From JAVVHH01 sp964613945 (GTDB taxonomy: Bacteria > Pseudomonadota > Alphaproteobacteria > Acetobacterales > Acetobacteraceae): 64,000 nucleotides of DNA. Positions 61,589-64,000 of this stretch are shown piece by piece. The stretch is from NCBI GenBank assembly GCA_964613945.1, contig CAZTJC010000013.1, forward strand, positions 50,081 to 114,080, written 5' to 3'. The notes beneath the pieces are model-generated. The model ran no database searches. It was not told the DNA's origin and saw nothing but the letters and a program-made list of their open reading frames with translations. Positions within the stretch are counted from its first letter, which is position 1; each line of letters starts with the position of its first letter. The position numbers were made by a program, and so were the translations under genes.

Positions 61589-62947
61589 GTGGCGTCACCG
61601 GTTCCGGACCAGATCGGGCGCTTCCGCATCGAGGGCGTGCTCGGACGCGGTGCCATGGGCATCATCTACCGCGCCCACGACCCGGCCATCGACCGGAAAG
61701 TCGCCATCAAGCTCGTCCGCGCCGACCTGCTCGATGGCGACGAACGCGCCGACTACATCGAACGCTTCCAGCGCGAGGCGCAGGCTGCCGGGCGCTGCGC
61801 GCACCCAAACATCGTGGCGATCTACGATTTCGCGCTGCACGACGGCAATCCATACTTGGCGATGGAATACATCGACGGCGTCACGCTCCAGCACCTCGGG
61901 CAGCGGCCGGGCGGCTTCACACCGGCCGAGATCGTCTCGCTCGGTGGCCAGATCCTCGACGGGCTCGACGCCGCCCACGCTCTCGGCGTCGTCCACCGCG
62001 ACATCAAGCCGGCCAACATCATGCTGACCGCGCAGGGCCGGGTCAAAGTCACCGATTTCGGCATCTCCCGCCTCGACACCTCCAACCTGACCGGACCCGG
62101 CGGCGTCGTCGGCACTCCGTCCTACATGTCACCCGAACAGTGCCGCGGAACCGCGACCGACGCCCGCAGCGACCTGTTCTCCACCGGCATCGTGCTTTAC
62201 GAACTCCTAACCGGCACCAAGCCCTTCACCGGCACCTCGCAGCACGAGGTCTGGAACAAATTGCTGCATGAGGACCCGCCGGACAGCGCCGCCCTCACCC
62301 CGGGTGCCGCGGCCAATATACATGCGACCATCCGACGCGCGCTGAGCAAGAACCCCGCCGACCGCTTCCAGACTGCCGCCGCGATGGCTGCCTCGCTCCG
62401 GGCCGACCAGACGGCGCCGGTCGATGAATTGCGCGAGCTGGTGCGCGACGCCGACCGCACGGTGCTCCACACCGGCGCGCTACCGCCTGGCCCGCTCGGC
62501 TTCGACCCGGTCTTGCTGACCACCATCGAACGCCGCCTGGCGCATCATGTCGGCCCGATCGCCGGTCATCTCGTCCGCAGCGCAGTCAAGAAGGCGGACA
62601 CGATCGACAAGCTCTACGACGTGCTGGTGGCCACCGTTCCCGACGGCGTCGAACGGGACCGCTTCCGTGACGAGTGGCAGCTCGAGCTGTCGGCGTCATT
62701 GGTTCGATCCGGCATTGCCTCGACCCGGCAGCACGAGGCCGCTGCTTCTCTGCCCGACGCCGAACTGGCCCGGGTGCAGGCCGAACTGGCGCGACATCTC
62801 GGCCCCATGGCGCGCATCCTGGTCAAACGTGCGACGCCGGGTTGCGCGAACGTCGAGCAGCTCTGGCTTCGTCTCGCCGAGCATATCGAGGTTGCCGATC
62901 GGTCCGCCTTCCTGAATGCAAGAACGAAGGATGGCCGGACTGGCTGA
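61589..62947 (+). CDS. Soluble Ser/Thr protein kinase with a duplicated C-terminal module
   Basis: A 452-residue kinase. The kinase domain (about 8-275) has GVLGRGAMGIIYRA, VAIK, VVHRDIKPANIM, VTDFGISRLD and GTPSYMSPEQC, all intact. No membrane helix is seen. A linker with DADRTVLHTG leads to two copies of a helical module of about 60 residues: IERRLAHHVGPIAGHLVRSA and VQAELARHLGPMARILVKRA, each followed by a Leu-rich helix and an R-x-x-F element. The GTG start is 3 bases after the heme-sensor stop, so the sensor and kinase are a unit. Its substrates may include the threonine motifs in TssL and other proteins of the locus. Confidence 0.93.
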   Translation: MASPVPDQIGRFRIEGVLGRGAMGIIYRAHDPAIDRKVAIKLVRADLLDGDERADYIERFQREAQAAGRCAHPNIVAIYDFALHDGNPYLAMEYIDGVTLQHLGQRPGGFTPAEIVSLGGQILDGLDAAHALGVVHRDIKPANIMLTAQGRVKVTDFGISRLDTSNLTGPGGVVGTPSYMSPEQCRGTATDARSDLFSTGIVLYELLTGTKPFTGTSQHEVWNKLLHEDPPDSAALTPGAAANIHATIRRALSKNPADRFQTAAAMAASLRADQTAPVDELRELVRDADRTVLHTGALPPGPLGFDPVLLTTIERRLAHHVGPIAGHLVRSAVKKADTIDKLYDVLVATVPDGVERDRFRDEWQLELSASLVRSGIASTRQHEAAASLPDAELARVQAELARHLGPMARILVKRATPGCANVEQLWLRLAEHIEVADRSAFLNARTKDGRTG

Positions 62948-62989
62948 GGACGAGGACAAAACAGGATGCCTGCGGACGCATCCGGGCCG

Positions 62990-63892
62990 TCAGCTCAGGG
63001 CACGGACATAGTCGATGAAGGCGCGCAGGGGCGGCGGCACCAGGCGGCGGTCGAAATAGTAGAGGAACGGCCCAGGAAAGGGCTGCCACCAGTCTTCCAG
63101 CACGGGTTCCAGCGCGCCGCTGTCGAGGTTTGGGCGTAGCCACTCCTCGAACAACTGGATGACGCCGGTACCCGCGACCGCCATGTCGACCGCGAAATCG
63201 GTGGCGCCACCGACGCGGACGATCAGCCGCGGCCGTGGCTCGATCAGGACGACGGCGCCGTCGTACTCGAACTCCCAGGGGCTGGTCAGCGCGCCGCCGG
63301 CAAAGCGTCCCAGGATGGCGTGGTGGTCCAGCAGGTCGCGGGGATGGCCGGGTCGCCCCATCCGGTCGAGATACGCCGGCGAGGCCGCCGTCGCGAAGCG
63401 CTGGATGCGCGGGCCGATCGGGATGGCGATCATGTCCTGCTCGAGCCGGTCATCGTAGCGGATGCCGGCGTCAGCGCCGGAGGCCAGCACGTCGACGAAA
63501 CTATCCTCGGCGTCGATCTCCACCCGGATGTCAGGGTAGGCGACCATGAAGCCGGGCATTATCCGAGGGAGGACCAGCCGCGCGGCGCTGACCGGCACGT
63601 TCAGCCGCAGCGTGCCCGCGGGTCGATCGGACGAGCCGCCGATCGCGTCGAGCGCGGATGCCACCTCGTCGAGCGCGGGAGCGAGCCGGGCGATAAGGAG
63701 TTCGCCGGCCTCCGTGGGCGTGACACTGCGCGTCGTGCGGTGCAGCAACCGGATGCCGAGTTGCGTCTCCAGCCGCCGCACGGCCTCGCTCAAGGTGGAA
63801 GCGCTGACGCCCGTCACTCTCGCCGCGTCCCGGAAGCCGCGTATCCGGGCCACGGCGAGGAAAGCTCTGAGGTCATTGAGGTCCGCATCCAT
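62990..63892 (-). CDS. LysR-family transcriptional regulator
   Basis: A 300-residue LysR-type regulator. The winged helix-turn-helix (about 5-65) has LNDLRAFLAVARIRGFRDAA and TLSEAVRRLETQLGIRLLHR, then TPTEAGELLI. The effector-binding domain has GTLRLNVPVSAARLVLPRIM, FMVAYPDIRVEIDAEDSFVD and IQRFATAASPAYLDRMG, as in LysR members that control oxidoreductase genes. ATG 63892 gives the standard N-terminus. A gene starts divergently at 63984 and is the likely target; the palindrome in the shared gap is a candidate binding site. There is no sign that it controls the T6SS. Confidence 0.94.
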   Translation of the reverse strand: MDADLNDLRAFLAVARIRGFRDAARVTGVSASTLSEAVRRLETQLGIRLLHRTTRSVTPTEAGELLIARLAPALDEVASALDAIGGSSDRPAGTLRLNVPVSAARLVLPRIMPGFMVAYPDIRVEIDAEDSFVDVLASGADAGIRYDDRLEQDMIAIPIGPRIQRFATAASPAYLDRMGRPGHPRDLLDHHAILGRFAGGALTSPWEFEYDGAVVLIEPRPRLIVRVGGATDFAVDMAVAGTGVIQLFEEWLRPNLDSGALEPVLEDWWQPFPGPFLYYFDRRLVPPPLRAFIDYVRALS

Positions 63893-63951
63893 TGTTCGGC
63901 ATTCCATACAGGGCGTTCGTATTTTCCCCTCTAATCCGCACGATGGCGGCA

Positions 63952-63963
63952 GCATAGCTATGC
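63952..63963. promoter_or_regulatory. Perfect palindrome GCATAGCTATGC in the LysR divergent gap
   Basis: A perfect 12-base palindrome lies 20 bases before the ATG of the divergent gene and about 60 bases from the LysR start. Its position near the start suggests that it could overlap the promoter of the divergent gene. It may be the operator of the LysR regulator, although a classic T-N11-A box was not clear to me. Confidence 0.35.
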
Positions 63964-63983
63964 GGCGGACACGGAGAACGACC

Positions 63984-64000
63984 ATGCTGACGATTGAACA
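63984..64000 (+). CDS. Start of a divergent gene, cut by the window edge
   Basis: An ATG preceded by GGAGAACGACC, a good ribosome site, starts MLTIE before the window ends. It is divergent from the LysR gene, the usual layout for a LysR target. Nothing can be said about the product. Confidence 0.5.

Noticed and set aside
1..64000. Genomic island borders, integrase, transposase, tRNA attachment site, CRISPR array
   Set aside because: None was seen. Codon and base use appear uniform across the locus, so recent transfer is not supported from this window.

Overview
The window is GC-rich DNA of an alphaproteobacterial type. Lineage is inferred, possibly Rhodospirillales/Acetobacteraceae-like, from the high GC, the IalB-family gene and the style of the type VI genes. 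It is chromosomal accessory sequence dominated by one very large secretion locus. I saw no tRNA, rRNA, CRISPR array, transposase or phage integrase. A run of 100 Ns lies at 50754-50853.

Layout. (1) 1-5091: a GAF-PAS-PAS-GGDEF-EAL cyclic-di-GMP protein cut by the window edge, then a minus-strand pair encoding an M81 (MlrC-like) metallopeptidase and a dipeptide-type solute-binding protein. (2) 5092-5728: 637 bases in which I recognise no gene. (3) 5729-17675: a Trm112-like methyltransferase followed by tssA, tssB, tssC, hcp, impE/tagJ, tssE, tssF, tssG and tssH. (4) 17704-27662: an accessory T6SS block. It holds an unrecognised minus-strand gene with proline linkers, a fused TssB-TssC-like gene, another unrecognised minus-strand gene, tssK and vgrG, then a second complete tssC and two divergent hcp-like genes. 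(5) 27743-34673: fha (tagH), tssJ, tssL and tssM. (6) 34679-42571: an unrecognised hydrophobic-repeat protein (minus), the phosphatase pppA, a glucosaminidase-like putative effector (minus), a second tssL-tssM pair and tagF. (7) 42681-56809: a two-partner secretion pair (tpsB, and a tpsA of about 2460 codons), a CHAT-protease lipoprotein and a transmembrane Ser/Thr kinase, closely packed in one direction. (8) 59498 down to 56725 on the minus strand: PAAR, IalB-like, OmpA-like and a membrane-anchored HExxH protein. (9) 59630-62947: a pseudo-caspase/peptidoglycan-binding protein, a c-heme Tll0287-like HAMP sensor and a second Ser/Thr kinase. (10) 62990-64000: a LysR regulator and the start of a divergent gene.

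How it may work together. The T6SS core (TssA-M, Hcp, VgrG, PAAR) is complete, and the tail and membrane parts are partly duplicated: three TssC-like proteins, three Hcp-like proteins, two TssL and two TssM, but only one TssJ. The kinases, the PP2C phosphatase and the FHA protein form the known threonine-phosphorylation switch of T6SS. Both TssL proteins, one kinase and the HExxH protein carry a similar short Asp-x-Thr motif that could be the FHA ligand. The two-partner adhesin, the CHAT protease and the pseudo-caspase lie inside the same locus, and the kinase and sensor genes make joint control conceivable. That joint control is inference.

Assembly note. The N gap in tpsA is flanked by an exact 55-base repeat. 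Merging the two copies removes the gap and restores a single reading frame, so the gap is probably artificial.
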